A stretch of 64,000 nt of DNA, taken from Acidimicrobiia bacterium (GTDB lineage: Bacteria > Actinomycetota > Acidimicrobiia > IMCC26256 > JAOSJL01). This document shows positions 1 through 8,421 of this stretch, in pieces (within the stretch, counting starts at the first letter, position 1; every line of letters begins with the position of its first letter). Both the position numbers and the translations under genes were made by a program. The stretch lies in assembly GCA_027494115.1 (NCBI GenBank), contig JAOSJL010000001.1, positions 2,241,001-2,305,000 on the forward strand, read 5' to 3'. The notes below the pieces were generated by a model. That model did no database searches, had not been told where the DNA came from, and saw only the letters and a program-made list of their open reading frames with translations.

Positions 1-966
1 CTCCACCAACTCACCGACTTCCCGGTCCTCAACGGTTCGATGATCCGTCAGATGGTCTACGCGATCCTTCCCCAAAGGGCCAGGGAGCGATTCGAGGACG
101 AACTCGAGCTCGACACCAGCTACACCGTCCCAGGGCTGAGTCGCTTCCGCGTGAACGTGTTCCTCCAGCGCAACGCGGTCGGCGTTGTCATGAGGGCTGT
201 TCCGTTCGAGATCGTCGATTTCGACGGTCTCGGCCTACCCGAATCGACACGCACGTTCGCCGACCTTCCCCGCGGCCTGGTGCTCGTCACAGGGCCCACG
301 GGATCCGGGAAGTCCACGACGTTGGCGTCTCTCGTCGACATCATCAACCGCTCCCGCCCTCTCCACATCATGACGGTCGAGGACCCGATCGAGTTCGTGC
401 ACGAGCACAAGATGTGCGTGGTGAACCAGCGTGAGGTGGGCGAGGACACCCACGGCTTCGCCGACGCGCTCAAGCACGTTCTCCGTCAGGACCCCGATGT
501 GATCCTGGTGGGTGAGATGCGCGACCTCGAGACGATCTCGACCGCGCTCACGGCGGCTGAAACCGGCCACCTCGTGTTCGCGACCCTCCACACGCAGGAT
601 GCACCACAGTCGATCGACCGCGTCATCGACGTGTTTCCCGCGCACCAGCAGCAGCAGATCCGGGTGCAGCTCGCCTCGTCGCTCCAGGGCATCGTCACCC
701 AGCAACTTCTCCCGACAGCTGACGGCTCGGGGCGCGTCGTCGCAGCCGAGGTGATGATGGCGACGCCCGCCGTCCGGAACCTCATTCGGGAGGCGAAGGT
801 CCACCAGATCTACTCGATGATCCAAGCGGGGGCCAAGCACGGCATGGTCGCGATGGACCAGAGCCTCGCCTACCTCGTTCGTACCGGGCGGATCTCCATG
901 GACACCGCGCTCGAGCGCTGTTCGAACGAGTCCGACGTGCGCCGACTCGTGTCGAGCGCGGCATAG
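1..966 (+). CDS. pilT: Type IV pilus retraction ATPase PilT (5' end truncated by the window)
   Basis: Hexameric secretion-type ATPase that powers pilus retraction at the cytoplasmic base of the type IV pilus. The frame is open from base 1, so the N-terminus lies outside. Visible are the Walker A GPTGSGKSTT, the Asp box (MTVEDPIEF), the Walker B region (VILVGEMRDLETISTALTAA) and the His box (HLVFATLHTQDA). The C-terminal part carries QQLLPTADGSGRV and AAEVMMATPAVRNLIR, which are typical of PilT rather than of the extension ATPase PilB. The gene ends 19 bases before pilC, so the two are probably co-transcribed; a pilB would be expected just upstream. A PilU paralogue cannot be excluded without the missing N-terminus. 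Confidence 0.93.
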   Translation, partial: LHQLTDFPVLNGSMIRQMVYAILPQRARERFEDELELDTSYTVPGLSRFRVNVFLQRNAVGVVMRAVPFEIVDFDGLGLPESTRTFADLPRGLVLVTGPTGSGKSTTLASLVDIINRSRPLHIMTVEDPIEFVHEHKMCVVNQREVGEDTHGFADALKHVLRQDPDVILVGEMRDLETISTALTAAETGHLVFATLHTQDAPQSIDRVIDVFPAHQQQQIRVQLASSLQGIVTQQLLPTADGSGRVVAAEVMMATPAVRNLIREAKVHQIYSMIQAGAKHGMVAMDQSLAYLVRTGRISMDTALERCSNESDVRRLVSSAA

Positions 967-985
967 TCGTTCGAGGACCCCGCTG

Positions 986-2205
986 ATGCCCACCACCTTC
1001 GCCTACAAGGTCCGCGACCACGGCGGCAAGATCGTCGAGGGAACTCTCGAGGCCGACTCGGCGAATCTCGTCGTCGGGAAGCTCCGCGGGATGGGCTACA
1101 CACCCATCAGCGTCGAGGAGGAGTCCGGCAAGACCCTCCAGACCGAGATCAGGATCCCGGGATTCTCGAACCGTGTCCGCTTGAAGGATCTCGCGGTCTT
1201 CTCCCGTCAGTTCGCCACGATGATCAACGCCGGGCTCACGCTCCTGAAGAGCCTCAGCATCCTCGAGGAACAGACAGAGAGCAAGGAACTCGCCAAGGTC
1301 GTACGCGAGGTGCGCATCGACGTGGAAGGGGGTAGCTCGCTGTCGGCCGCGCTCGCGCGCCGCCCCAAGGTGTTCAACCGACTCTACGTGGCGATGGTCA
1401 AGTCGGGGAGACCTCGGGAACCCTCGAACAGACGCTCCAGCGCGTCGCCCACACGATCGAGAAGCAGGTCGAGCTACGGCGCAAGGTCATCTCCGCGATG
1501 ACGTATCCCACCATGGTGGCGCTCTTCGCGTTTCTGATCACGCTCGCCATGCTGATCTTCATCGTCCCGCAGTTCGAGGACATGTACGCCGACCTCGAGG
1601 GCACGCTGCCGACCCCGACACGCATGTTGCTGGCGGTTTCCTCCTTTGTGCAGCAGTACTGGTGGGTCTGGGTTCTCGGCACGATCGCCGGGATTGTCGG
1701 CTTCCGGCGGTGGATCAAGACCGATTCGGGGCGAAAGCGGTGGGACACGCTGAAATTGCGGGTCCCCGTGTTCGGGTCGTTGGCGCGCAAGATCGCGCTG
1801 GCCCGGTTCTCGCGGACGCTGGCGGCTCTGACCCGTTCGGGTGTGCCGATTCTGGAAGCTCTCGACATCGTCGCCCAGACGGCCGGCAACTGGGTGATCG
1901 CGACGGCTGTCCGTGATGCCCAGGTCGCGGTGAAGGGTGGAGACACCCTCGCTCACAAGCTCCAGGACCACGAGGTCTTCCCTCCCATGGTGATCCAGAT
2001 GATCTCCGTGGGGGAGGAGACGGGCGCGCTCGACGAGATGCTCGACAAGATCGCGGAGTTCTACGAGAACGAGGTCGAGGCGACGGTGAACGCCCTCACC
2101 TCGCTCATCGAGCCGATCCTGATCGTCATCATGGGTGTGATCATCGGCGGGATGGTCATCGCCCTCTACCTGCCGATGTTCAACATCATCAACCTGCTCG
2201 AATAG
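986..2205 (+). CDS. pilC: Type IV pilus inner-membrane platform protein PilC (reading frame broken by one missing base)
   Basis: Polytopic inner-membrane platform protein that works with the PilB/PilT ATPases. The N-terminus (MPTTFAYKVRDHGGKIVEG) and the F-domain phrase LAVFSRQFATMINAGLTLL match GspF/PilC, and a second F domain (ALARFSRTLAALTRSGVPI) follows. Membrane segments lie at about 1510-1570, 1640-1690 and 2105-2170. The frame breaks at the G run 1404-1407; one added G restores VKSGETSGTL and gives 406 codons, the usual PilC length. I read the break as a sequencing error. It follows pilT closely and precedes a metal transporter by 24 bases. Confidence 0.92.
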
Positions 2206-2215
2206 GCCGGCCACA

Positions 2216-2221
2216 TAGGAT
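2216..2221 (+). promoter_or_regulatory. Candidate leaderless -10 element for the CDF transporter
   Basis: TAGGAT lies 8 bases before the GTG at 2230, matching the TANNNT spacing expected for leaderless actinobacterial transcripts. No convincing -35 is visible, so this is inference from spacing only. Confidence 0.35.
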
Positions 2222-2229
2222 CCAGCCTC

Positions 2230-3156
2230 GTGCAGGAGGGGTCGAAGAAGGCGATCGCGGCGGCATTTGTCGCGAACCTCGGTATCGCCATCGCCAAGTT
2301 CATCGGGTTCGCCATCACGGCCTCGAGTTCGATGCTCGCGGAGGGGATCCATTCCGTCGCCGACACGTCGAACCAGGGGCTGTTGTTTCTCGGCGGAGCG
2401 AAGGCACGGCGGGCCCCCAGCGCGACGCACCCGTTCGGATACGCGCGCGAGCGCTACTTCTGGTCGTTCATCGTGTCGCTCGTTCTGTTCTCCGTGGGCG
2501 GACTGTTCGCCGTCTACGAAGGGTACGAGAAGCTCCGCCATCCCGAGCACATCGACTCCCCAGCGGTGGCGTTCGCCATCCTGGGTGTGGCGATCGTTCT
2601 CGAGGCGTTCTCCCTGCGCACTGCTGTGCGCGAAGCGCGCCCGCTGCGGGGCGACCGCTCGTGGTGGCGGTTCGTGCGTGAGGCCAAGACGCCCGAGCTC
2701 CCGGTGGTTCTCCTGGAGGACCTCGGTGCCCTCGTCGGCCTGGTGTTCGCGGTCTGTGGCGTGGGGCTCGCGGTCGCGACGGGCAACGACCGTTGGGACG
2801 CGGTGGGGTCCATCGCCATCGGCCTGTTGCTGATCGTCATCGCCGTCGTGCTCGCCAACGAGATGCGCAGCCTCCTCATGGGCGAAGCCGCCGATCCCGA
2901 CACTCTCGAGCGGATGCGCGCGGCGATCGTGAACGACGAGTCGGTCCGTCGTGTCATCCACCTTCGCACGCAGCACCTCGGACCCGACGACCTGCTGGTG
3001 GCGGCGAAGGTGGAGTTCGCTCCCCACCTCGCCGGCGCCGAGCTGGCGGATGCCGTCGATGCCGCCGAGACCCGCCTGCGATCAGCGGCACCCATCGCCC
3101 GCCTCGTCTTCCTCGAACCCGACATCTACCGCCCTGAGGACACTCTGTCCGATTAG
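2230..3156 (+). CDS. Cation diffusion facilitator (CDF) family divalent metal transporter
   Basis: Inner-membrane proton-coupled exporter of divalent cations such as Zn, Fe, Mn or Cd; the metal cannot be told from sequence. The 308-aa protein has the CDF signature in the second membrane segment (AEGIHSVADTSNQGLLFLG, with the HxxxD metal site) and a matching LEDLGALVGLVFAV in a later helix. A C-terminal cytoplasmic domain of about 90 residues ends in LVFLEPDIYR, as expected for CDF dimerisation domains. Start is GTG at 2230. It sits inside the pilus cluster without an obvious functional link and may simply share its promoter region. Confidence 0.88.
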   Translation: MQEGSKKAIAAAFVANLGIAIAKFIGFAITASSSMLAEGIHSVADTSNQGLLFLGGAKARRAPSATHPFGYARERYFWSFIVSLVLFSVGGLFAVYEGYEKLRHPEHIDSPAVAFAILGVAIVLEAFSLRTAVREARPLRGDRSWWRFVREAKTPELPVVLLEDLGALVGLVFAVCGVGLAVATGNDRWDAVGSIAIGLLLIVIAVVLANEMRSLLMGEAADPDTLERMRAAIVNDESVRRVIHLRTQHLGPDDLLVAAKVEFAPHLAGAELADAVDAAETRLRSAAPIARLVFLEPDIYRPEDTLSD

Positions 3157-3237
3157 CGCTGTTTCGACGATCTCACGGTACGTGGCAGAAAACCCTCAAG
3201 AGGCCCTCGCGCCGTGTCGATGAGGCAGACAGCGAGG

Positions 3238-3345
3238 AGTACCGACAAAAGGCAAAACCGTCGGAAGGCGGTGACGCAAAGCCTCGGGGCCCACCCGCTC
3301 GGTCGACGAAGACCGGGAGGGGGCCGGCCGGGCTACCAGGGGGAC
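3238..3345 (+). ncRNA. Cyclic-di-GMP-I (GEMM-I) riboswitch upstream of pilA
   Basis: The stretch carries the hallmarks of the GEMM-I aptamer. There is a GGCAAA entry segment at 3251. Next comes a helix ACCGTC/GGCGGT closed by a GGAA (GNRA) tetraloop at 3256-3271, then the invariant GACGCAAAGCC at 3273-3283. A second arm (CGGTC/GACCG hairpin near 3300-3315) and a closing GGCCGGGCTACCAG at about 3323-3340 follow. It sits in the leader of the pilin gene, whose ATG is at 3426. An expression platform is not certain: the 80 bases downstream are G-rich and could pair with the aptamer or hide the ribosome site. Edges are approximate. The aptamer class is well known; its use here implies pilin expression responds to c-di-GMP. 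Confidence 0.88.
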
Positions 3346-3425
3346 CCGTTCCAGGGTGTGGACACGGGGCCACCGGGCGGAGGGACACCTTGCGTGCCAT
3401 ACACCCAAACGAAAGGTACGTACCC

Positions 3426-3941
3426 ATGCAAGCTGCGATTCAGCGGCTGCGGAACCGGAAAGACGAGGAGCAGGGATTCACGCTCATCGAGCTGATGGTG
3501 GTTGTGCTCATCATTGCGATCCTGATCGCATTCGCCATCCCCACGTTCCTCGGTGCCCGTCGTCGGGCACAGGACCGGTCCGCTCAGTCCACCGACAGAA
3601 ACGCGATCACGGCCGCGAAGACCGTGTTCTCCGACACTGAGGACTACCTCCTGGTGACCAACGCCGAGCTCTCGAGTGCTGAGCCGGCGATCACCTTCGA
3701 GGCGACCTCGGCGACACCGTCTGCGGGGCCGAAGAGCGCCTCCGTCGACCAGGTGTCGGCTACGGAGATCGTCTTCGCTGTCGAGTCCAAGTCCGGCGCG
3801 TGCTTCGCGGCACGTGACGTGATCGACCCGTCCGGTACGACGGCGACGCAGTTCTCGAAGGTCAGCAACGTGGCCTCCGGGGCGTGCACCGCCGACGCGG
3901 CACAGGTCGCTGCCAACGTCAACTGGGCCGACCAGTTCTAG
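3426..3941 (+). CDS. pilA: Type IV major pilin PilA (class III signal peptide)
   Basis: Structural pilin secreted and assembled by the surrounding machinery. The leader MQAAIQRLRNRKDEEQG is followed by the prepilin cleavage site G17/F18 and FTLIE with Glu at mature position 5, then a hydrophobic helix (MVVVLIIAILIAFAIPTFLG). The rest is a globular domain with Cys126 and Cys154, a likely disulfide. ATG 3426 is preferred over an in-frame ATG at 3390, because GAAAGG precedes it and it gives a normal 17-residue leader. The gene stands alone between a c-di-GMP riboswitch and a terminator hairpin, as expected for a highly expressed major pilin. Confidence 0.93.
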   Translation: MQAAIQRLRNRKDEEQGFTLIELMVVVLIIAILIAFAIPTFLGARRRAQDRSAQSTDRNAITAAKTVFSDTEDYLLVTNAELSSAEPAITFEATSATPSAGPKSASVDQVSATEIVFAVESKSGACFAARDVIDPSGTTATQFSKVSNVASGACTADAAQVAANVNWADQF

Positions 3942-3981
3942 TCGACCCGGGCAATACCTGAACAGCACGAGCGAAACACGG

Positions 3982-4013
3982 AGACCGGGGTGGGCGATCG
4001 CTCACCCCGGTCT
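3982..4013 (+). terminator. Hairpin terminator after pilA
   Basis: An 11-bp perfect GC-rich stem (AGACCGGGGTG pairs with CACCCCGGTCT) encloses a 10-base loop that itself contains GCGATCGC. No U-tract follows, which is common for actinobacterial terminators. It separates pilA from pilD. Confidence 0.75.
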
Positions 4014-4052
4014 TCGCGTCCGAGGGTCACCGCCGTAGGGCCCCCTCCGCAA

Positions 4053-4058
4053 TAGCCT
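4053..4058 (+). promoter_or_regulatory. Candidate leaderless -10 element for pilD
   Basis: TAGCCT lies 6 bases before the GTG of pilD and immediately after the pilA terminator, so a new promoter is expected here. No clear -35 is seen. Confidence 0.4.
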
Positions 4059-4064
4059 CCAGCC

Positions 4065-4832
4065 GTGCCCGTCGCCGTCACCGCCGTCTGCGCTCTGTTC
4101 GGTCTGGCGGTGGGGTCGTTCCTCAATGTGGTCATCTGGCGCGTGCCGCGCCACGAATCCATCGTCCACCCGCCGTCGCACTGCCCGTCGTGCGACACAC
4201 CGATCCGCCCGTACGACAACATCCCGGTGGTTTCCTGGCTCCTCCTGCGGGGCCGATGCCGGGACTGCGGAGCCGGAATCGCGCCGCGGTACCCCCTGGT
4301 GGAGGCGGGCACGGCCCTGGCCTTCGGCATGGTCGGTGCCCGCTTCGATCTCACCTGGGCGTTGCCCGGCTACCTCGTGTTCACCGCGGGGATCATCGCA
4401 CTTTCGGTCATCGACCTCGACACGTTCCTGCTTCCCAACCGCATCGTCTACCCGCTGGCGGTGGTGTCGATTCCGCTCGTGGGCCTGGCCGCCGCAGGGG
4501 ATGGTGGCTGGTCCGCCTTCGGGCGGGCCCTGGCGGGCGGAGCGGCATTGTTCGGGCTTCTCCTGGTCATCCATCTCATCTCGCCTCGGGGCATGGGCTT
4601 CGGCGACGTGAAGCTGGCGTTCATCCTCGGGATCTGGACCGGCTATCTCGGCTGGGGCGAGGTGATCGTGGGCATCTTCTGGTCGTTCGCCGCCGGAGCG
4701 GTGATCGGTGTGGGCCTGATGGTCTTCTCCGGGCGGGGCCGCAAGGACCCGGTGCCTTTCGGACCGTTCCTCGCCCTGGGCTCCTTCGCCGCCGTGATCT
4801 TCGGCCGCGCCTTCCTCGACTGGTACCTGTAG
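4065..4832 (+). CDS. pilD: Prepilin peptidase / N-methyltransferase PilD
   Basis: Bifunctional inner-membrane aspartyl protease that cleaves the PilA leader and methylates the new N-terminus. The 255-aa protein has the zinc-type cysteine pairs C40/C43 and C65/C68 in its N-terminal cytoplasmic loop. It also has the two catalytic aspartate contexts, VIDLDTFLLPN and GMGFGDVKLAF (the GxGD motif). Several membrane helices alternate with these. Start is GTG 4065, with no usable Shine-Dalgarno, consistent with a leaderless message. It presumably processes the pilin encoded just upstream. Confidence 0.94.
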   Translation: MPVAVTAVCALFGLAVGSFLNVVIWRVPRHESIVHPPSHCPSCDTPIRPYDNIPVVSWLLLRGRCRDCGAGIAPRYPLVEAGTALAFGMVGARFDLTWALPGYLVFTAGIIALSVIDLDTFLLPNRIVYPLAVVSIPLVGLAAAGDGGWSAFGRALAGGAALFGLLLVIHLISPRGMGFGDVKLAFILGIWTGYLGWGEVIVGIFWSFAAGAVIGVGLMVFSGRGRKDPVPFGPFLALGSFAAVIFGRAFLDWYL

Positions 4833-4969
4833 CCGCCCGGCGGCCGTCGCGTGCCCGTGCGGCCACTGAACGTGGCACGGACGTCCGGCCACCCTGCCCG
4901 CTCATGTGCCCCGTGGACCGGCATCCCCACGGTGTGTGTCTTCTGGGGCTAATGTTAAAGAACAAGGTT

Positions 4970-5019
4970 TGAGTTGACGATGATGGGTACTGAGCCTTAA
5001 CGTGCTCATAGTCAACTCA
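4970..5019 (+). promoter_or_regulatory. Promoter with flanking 9-bp inverted repeat before the HTH gene
   Basis: TGAGTTGAC (4970-4978) and GTCAACTCA (5011-5019) form a perfect inverted repeat. Between the arms is a plausible promoter, TTGACG (4974-4979), 17 bases, TTAACG (4997-5002). The left arm overlaps the -35 and the right arm falls near the expected transcription start. This geometry suggests an operator, possibly bound by the adjacent HTH protein itself; that is inference. Confidence 0.5.
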
Positions 5020-5030
5020 GGGGGACACAA

Positions 5031-5231
5031 GTGGCACTGGAGACGCGTCTCCTCACAGTTCGCGAGGTCGCGGACGCGATGCGCGTCTCCCCGATGACCG
5101 TCTACCGCCTGATCAAGTCCGGCGATCTCGAGGCGATCCGCGTCGGGCGCCACTTCCGGATCAGCGAGGGCCAGGTACAGGGATACCTGGACGCACAGAC
5201 GGTGAGGGGAGGATCGTGGCCAAGCGACTGA
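5031..5231 (+). CDS. Small helix-turn-helix (MerR/excisionase-like, BldC-type) DNA-binding protein
   Basis: The 66-aa protein is a single winged-helix domain of the excisionase/MerR type: LLTVREVADAMRVSPMTVYR forms the helix-turn-helix, and LEAIRVGRHFRISEGQV forms the wing. It resembles BldC-like regulators of actinobacteria, but I cannot assign orthology. GTG 5031 has AGGGGG about 8 bases upstream. It overlaps pilM by 16 bases, so it should be co-transcribed with and may regulate the pilM-N-O-P genes. An inverted repeat flanks its promoter. Confidence 0.82.
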   Translation: MALETRLLTVREVADAMRVSPMTVYRLIKSGDLEAIRVGRHFRISEGQVQGYLDAQTVRGGSWPSD

Positions 5232-6303
5232 TCGGCCTCGACATCGGCACGAACGCCGTCACGGTCGCCGAGGTCTCACCCGGCGATCCTCCCGTGCTGC
5301 GCACCTTCGGCCAGGTGGGGCTCCGCCCCGAGGCCATGTCGCAGGGCGAGGTGTTCGACCCTGCCCCCGTGAGTGAGGCCGTGAAGCGCCTCTGGCGCGA
5401 GGTGGGTCTGCCCAAACGCGCCGAGGTACGGGTGGGGATCGCCACCCCGCGCGCCGTGGTCCGCCAGGTCGATCTCCCCGAGATGGCCGACGCCGACATC
5501 GCGGGCGCCCTGCGTTACCAGGCCGCCGAACTGATTCCGATCCCTCTCGAAGATGCCGCCTACGACTACCTCGTGCTCGACCACTTCGAACCAGAGCCTC
5601 CCGAGACGGCCGAGGAAGCGGCCGAAACCGGTACCACGGAGAAGGACGCGGGCGGCGTCCGCATTCTTCTGGCGGCCGCCCAACGATCGATCGTCGAGAG
5701 CCTCGTCGGTGCCGTGCGGGGCGCGGGCCTGAAGGTGGGGGCGGTCGATCTCGTTCCTCTCGCCCTCATCCGGAGCCTCGGTCGCCGCGTGGCCGCCAAC
5801 GGTCCCGGGGCGGAGGCGATCGTGTCGCTGGGTGCCGGTGTGAGCATGGTCGTGGTGCACGAAGGCGGTGTTCCTCGTTTCGTGCGGATGGTCGGAACCG
5901 GCGGTCGGGACCTGACGTCGTCGCTCGCCGAGGCACTCGACGTCCCGTTCGGCACCGCCGAGGCCGTGAAGCGCGGCGTCGAGGATCTGCCGCTTGACGT
6001 GGCGCGTGGTGCGGACGAGGCGCTCGCCCGGCCCGTGGGTGACCTGCTGGAGGAGGTCCGCGGCTCGCTCGACTACTACCGGGCCCAGCCCGACGCCCTG
6101 CCCGTTCTCCGTGTCGTGGTGACCGGCGGGGGTCGCAGATCGCCGGTCTCGACGACCAGCTCCAGGGTCTCGTCGACCTCCCGGTCGAGATGGCTCAGCC
6201 GCGACTCGGGTTGACGGTGGGAGACATCGGGTTCGAAGACGTTCAGCTCCCGGATCTCGATCCCTACCTCCCTACTGCAGTGGGTCTCGCTCTCGGTGGT
6301 CTG
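5216..6303 (+). CDS. pilM: Type IV pilus assembly ATPase-fold protein PilM (frame broken once; appears fused to PilN)
   Basis: Actin-like cytoplasmic protein of the PilMNOP alignment complex. The start (RLIGLDIGTNAVTVAEV) is the phosphate-1 motif of the actin fold. VDLPEMADADI and ALRYQAAELIPIPLEDA are typical of PilM, and a glycine-rich VVVTGGGSQIAGL is restored when one G is added to the run 6128-6132. GTG 5216 lies inside the preceding HTH gene. After repair there is no stop between PilM and PilN: the frame runs to 7050. The PilM part ends near VGLALGGL (about 6303). Confidence 0.88.
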
Positions 6304-7050
6304 CCGAGTTTCGGGCGAACGGTCGACCTTCTCCGCAGCGAGAGGGGCGCGTCGTCGACGCGTCGCAACGCCCTGATCGCGGGCGCCGCCGCGGCGGCCC
6401 TCGCTGCCGTGCTCGTGGCCCTGTCTCTCTTGCGTTCAGGCGCGATCTCCTCGAAACAGGACGACGTCGACGACCAACTGGCCACGAACGCCGCCTTGCA
6501 GACCGAGATCGACGATCTGTTCGACGTGCAGCAGCGGGAGCTGGAGGTCGACGGGCTGCGCCAGCAGGTGGTCGGTCTCCTCGCGACGGATGTGTCATGG
6601 TCCGCGCTGCTCCAGGAGATCGCCCGGACGATCCCCAACGACGTCTGGCTCACCGAGTTCACCGGGCAGGTCACCCCCGCCGCCGATGCGGCGCTGCCCG
6701 AGGGTGGCCCACCGCCCGACACCACGGACGGCACCGCACCCGACACCACCGGCGACACCACCGGCGACGCGACCCCCGACGCGACCCCGGAGACACCGCC
6801 CACCCCCGTCTCCGCCGCGCTGGGTTCGTTGACGTTCTCGGCCACCGGTCTCGACTACCCCTCCGTGTCGGCCTGGCTCCAGCGCATCGGGGAGATCCCC
6901 GCGTTCTCGGGTCTGTGGGTTCCCTCGGCGAGCGCCTCGGCATCCGAGGGTGACGGGACGGTGCTCGTCGATTTCGAGTCGAACGCCACATTGACGACGT
7001 CGGCGAACTCCCGACGTGCTGCCGAATTGCTCGGAGACGGCGATGAGTAG
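6280..7050 (+). CDS. pilN: Type IV pilus biogenesis protein PilN (apparently continuous with PilM)
   Basis: Bitopic inner-membrane partner of PilO and PilM. A short cytoplasmic stretch with TVDLLRSERG (counterpart of the INLLP motif that binds PilM) precedes one membrane helix (ALIAGAAAAALAAVLVALSL). A coiled coil rich in Asp, Gln and Glu follows, and then a PilN-type periplasmic domain (WSALLQEIARTIPNDVWLTE). A low-complexity Thr/Pro/Asp linker (about 6715-6810) with 12-bp repeats interrupts that domain. No stop separates it from PilM; the only internal start candidate is GTG 6280. The last 8 bases overlap pilO. Confidence 0.82.
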   Translation: MGLALGGLPSFGRTVDLLRSERGASSTRRNALIAGAAAAALAAVLVALSLLRSGAISSKQDDVDDQLATNAALQTEIDDLFDVQQRELEVDGLRQQVVGLLATDVSWSALLQEIARTIPNDVWLTEFTGQVTPAADAALPEGGPPPDTTDGTAPDTTGDTTGDATPDATPETPPTPVSAALGSLTFSATGLDYPSVSAWLQRIGEIPAFSGLWVPSASASASEGDGTVLVDFESNATLTTSANSRRAAELLGDGDE

Positions 7051-7774
7051 CCGAGTCAAGCTCGCCATCGGTGCCGCGGTCGTCGTCGCTGTCGTCCTCG
7101 GCTGGTTCTTCTTGTTCTTCAGCCCTGCGGGCGACGAGCTCGACGATCTCGACACCGATTTGAGTGAGGCGCAGTCCGAGGAGGCGGCGCTGACGTCCCA
7201 ACTGGACAGCCTGCGCCGCCTCGAAGCAGAGGCGCCCGCTCGCGAGGCGACACTGCGTCGTCTCAACGCCGCCGTGCCGGAGCAGCCCGATCTCGATGTC
7301 TTCATCCTCGAGGCGAACGAGATCGCCGGGCTCGCGGGTGTGGACTGGTTGTCGGTGTCGCCCACCCCACCGGCAGCCGGAGGTGCGCCCGGGGTGTCCG
7401 TCATCTCGCTGAGCATCGAGATCCAGGGAGGCTTCTTCCAGGTGCTCGACTACATCAATCGCTTGGAGGGACTCGAGCGCCTGGTCATCACCGACGGCCT
7501 CAACATCTCCGCCGGCGCGGGCGACACGGCGGCCGGCACCGACCCCGACGCCGAGGTCGTCGACAGCGGCACGGGCGCTCCAACCCTTTCGGTGACGCTG
7601 AGTTCGCGGATGTACACACGGGCCAGCGCCGCCGCCGGTCCCGGTGACCCGACCGCGGCCAGTCCCGAATCTCCCGGCACGACGGCACCGAATCCCGAGA
7701 GCACCGAACCGACGACCCCTCCGGATACCGACGCCCCCGTCAGCACCGAACCGAACGCCGACGGGGCGGTCTGA
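7043..7774 (+). CDS. pilO: Type IV pilus biogenesis protein PilO
   Basis: Bitopic membrane protein that pairs with PilN in the periplasm. It starts MSSRVKLAIG, followed by a membrane helix (VVVAVVLGWFFLFF), a coiled coil with heptad-like Leu (about residues 32-75), and a ferredoxin-like domain with FILEANEIAGLAGV and FFQVLDYINRLEGLERLV, which is the PilO core. The C-terminal 50 residues are a Thr/Pro/Ser-rich tail. ATG 7043 overlaps the pilN stop by 8 bases, which is better than the earlier in-frame ATG at 7016. Confidence 0.88.
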   Translation: MSSRVKLAIGAAVVVAVVLGWFFLFFSPAGDELDDLDTDLSEAQSEEAALTSQLDSLRRLEAEAPAREATLRRLNAAVPEQPDLDVFILEANEIAGLAGVDWLSVSPTPPAAGGAPGVSVISLSIEIQGGFFQVLDYINRLEGLERLVITDGLNISAGAGDTAAGTDPDAEVVDSGTGAPTLSVTLSSRMYTRASAAAGPGDPTAASPESPGTTAPNPESTEPTTPPDTDAPVSTEPNADGAV

Positions 7775-7783
7775 GGTACCGCC

Positions 7784-8421
7784 ATGGCTGCACAGGACCC
7801 CCGGCGACTGAAGATCCTCCTCGGCGTTCTCGGCGCGGTCGTGGTCGCCGCGCTGGCCTACGTCGTGCTCTTCAGCGGCGGGGGTGGGGACGACAATGCG
7901 AGTACGACGACCACGACCGACGCGGGCCCGGACGCGACCATCGATCCCGGTGGCGGGACCGATGACCCCGGGAACGATGTTTCCGGAAACGACGTCCCCT
8001 CCGAACCCGGCGCCGACGACACCTTCGACGTCTTCGCCACGAAGAACCCCTTCGAACCGCTCGTGAACACGAGTGGAACCCCGACGACCCCCACGACCCC
8101 TACGACTCCCACGACTCCCACGACTCCCACGACTCCCACGACCCCGGGGACGACGGGTGGCGGGGAGGGGGAGGCGGCGGAAACGGAGGTGGTGGGAGTG
8201 TGGAGCCCGTCGCACCGCAGAACGTGGCCCTTCTCGACGTCTTCGTCGCGGGAGGAGTGCGCAGTGCACGGGTCCGGGTGGGTTCGACCGTCTACACGGT
8301 CACCGTCGGCGAGGTCTTCGCGACAAGCTACCAGGTCGTGAGCCTCGAGGACGCGTGCGGTCAGTTCCTCTTCGGCGACGATCCCTTCCGGTTGTGTCAG
8401 GGCGAAGAGGTCATCAAGTAG
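7784..8421 (+). CDS. PilP-like membrane-anchored pilus protein with Thr-Pro linker (frame broken once)
   Basis: The position after pilO and the architecture suggest the PilP slot. An N-terminal membrane helix (ILLGVLGAVVVAALAYVVLF) leads to an Asp/Thr-rich segment, then FATKNPFEPLV, which resembles the PilP phrase before its beta domain. A TPT repeat linker, a Gly-rich hinge and a short C-terminal domain follow (VRVGSTVYTVTVGEVFATSY ... two Cys near the end). The frame breaks at the G run 8167-8171; one added G joins the two halves into 212 codons. PilP is normally a lipoprotein and this one is not, so the assignment is by context and weak similarity. Confidence 0.7.
8083..8145 (+). repeat. 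9-bp tandem repeat encoding Thr-Pro-Thr linker
   Basis: About seven copies of a CCCACGACT-like unit encode a TPT-repeat linker in the PilP-like protein. Copies near the edges carry C/T differences. Confidence 0.9.

Noticed and set aside
1474..3027. Long open frames on the minus strand opposite pilC/CDF, pilN-P, metK-priA and ribD
   Set aside because: They are antisense shadows of high-GC genes: Arg/His/Asp-rich, no recognisable domains, no ribosome sites, and the opposite strand encodes conserved proteins throughout.
8083..8145. CRISPR-like or mobile repeat at the TPT-coding array
   Set aside because: The 9-bp units are contiguous without spacers and encode a Thr-Pro linker in frame.
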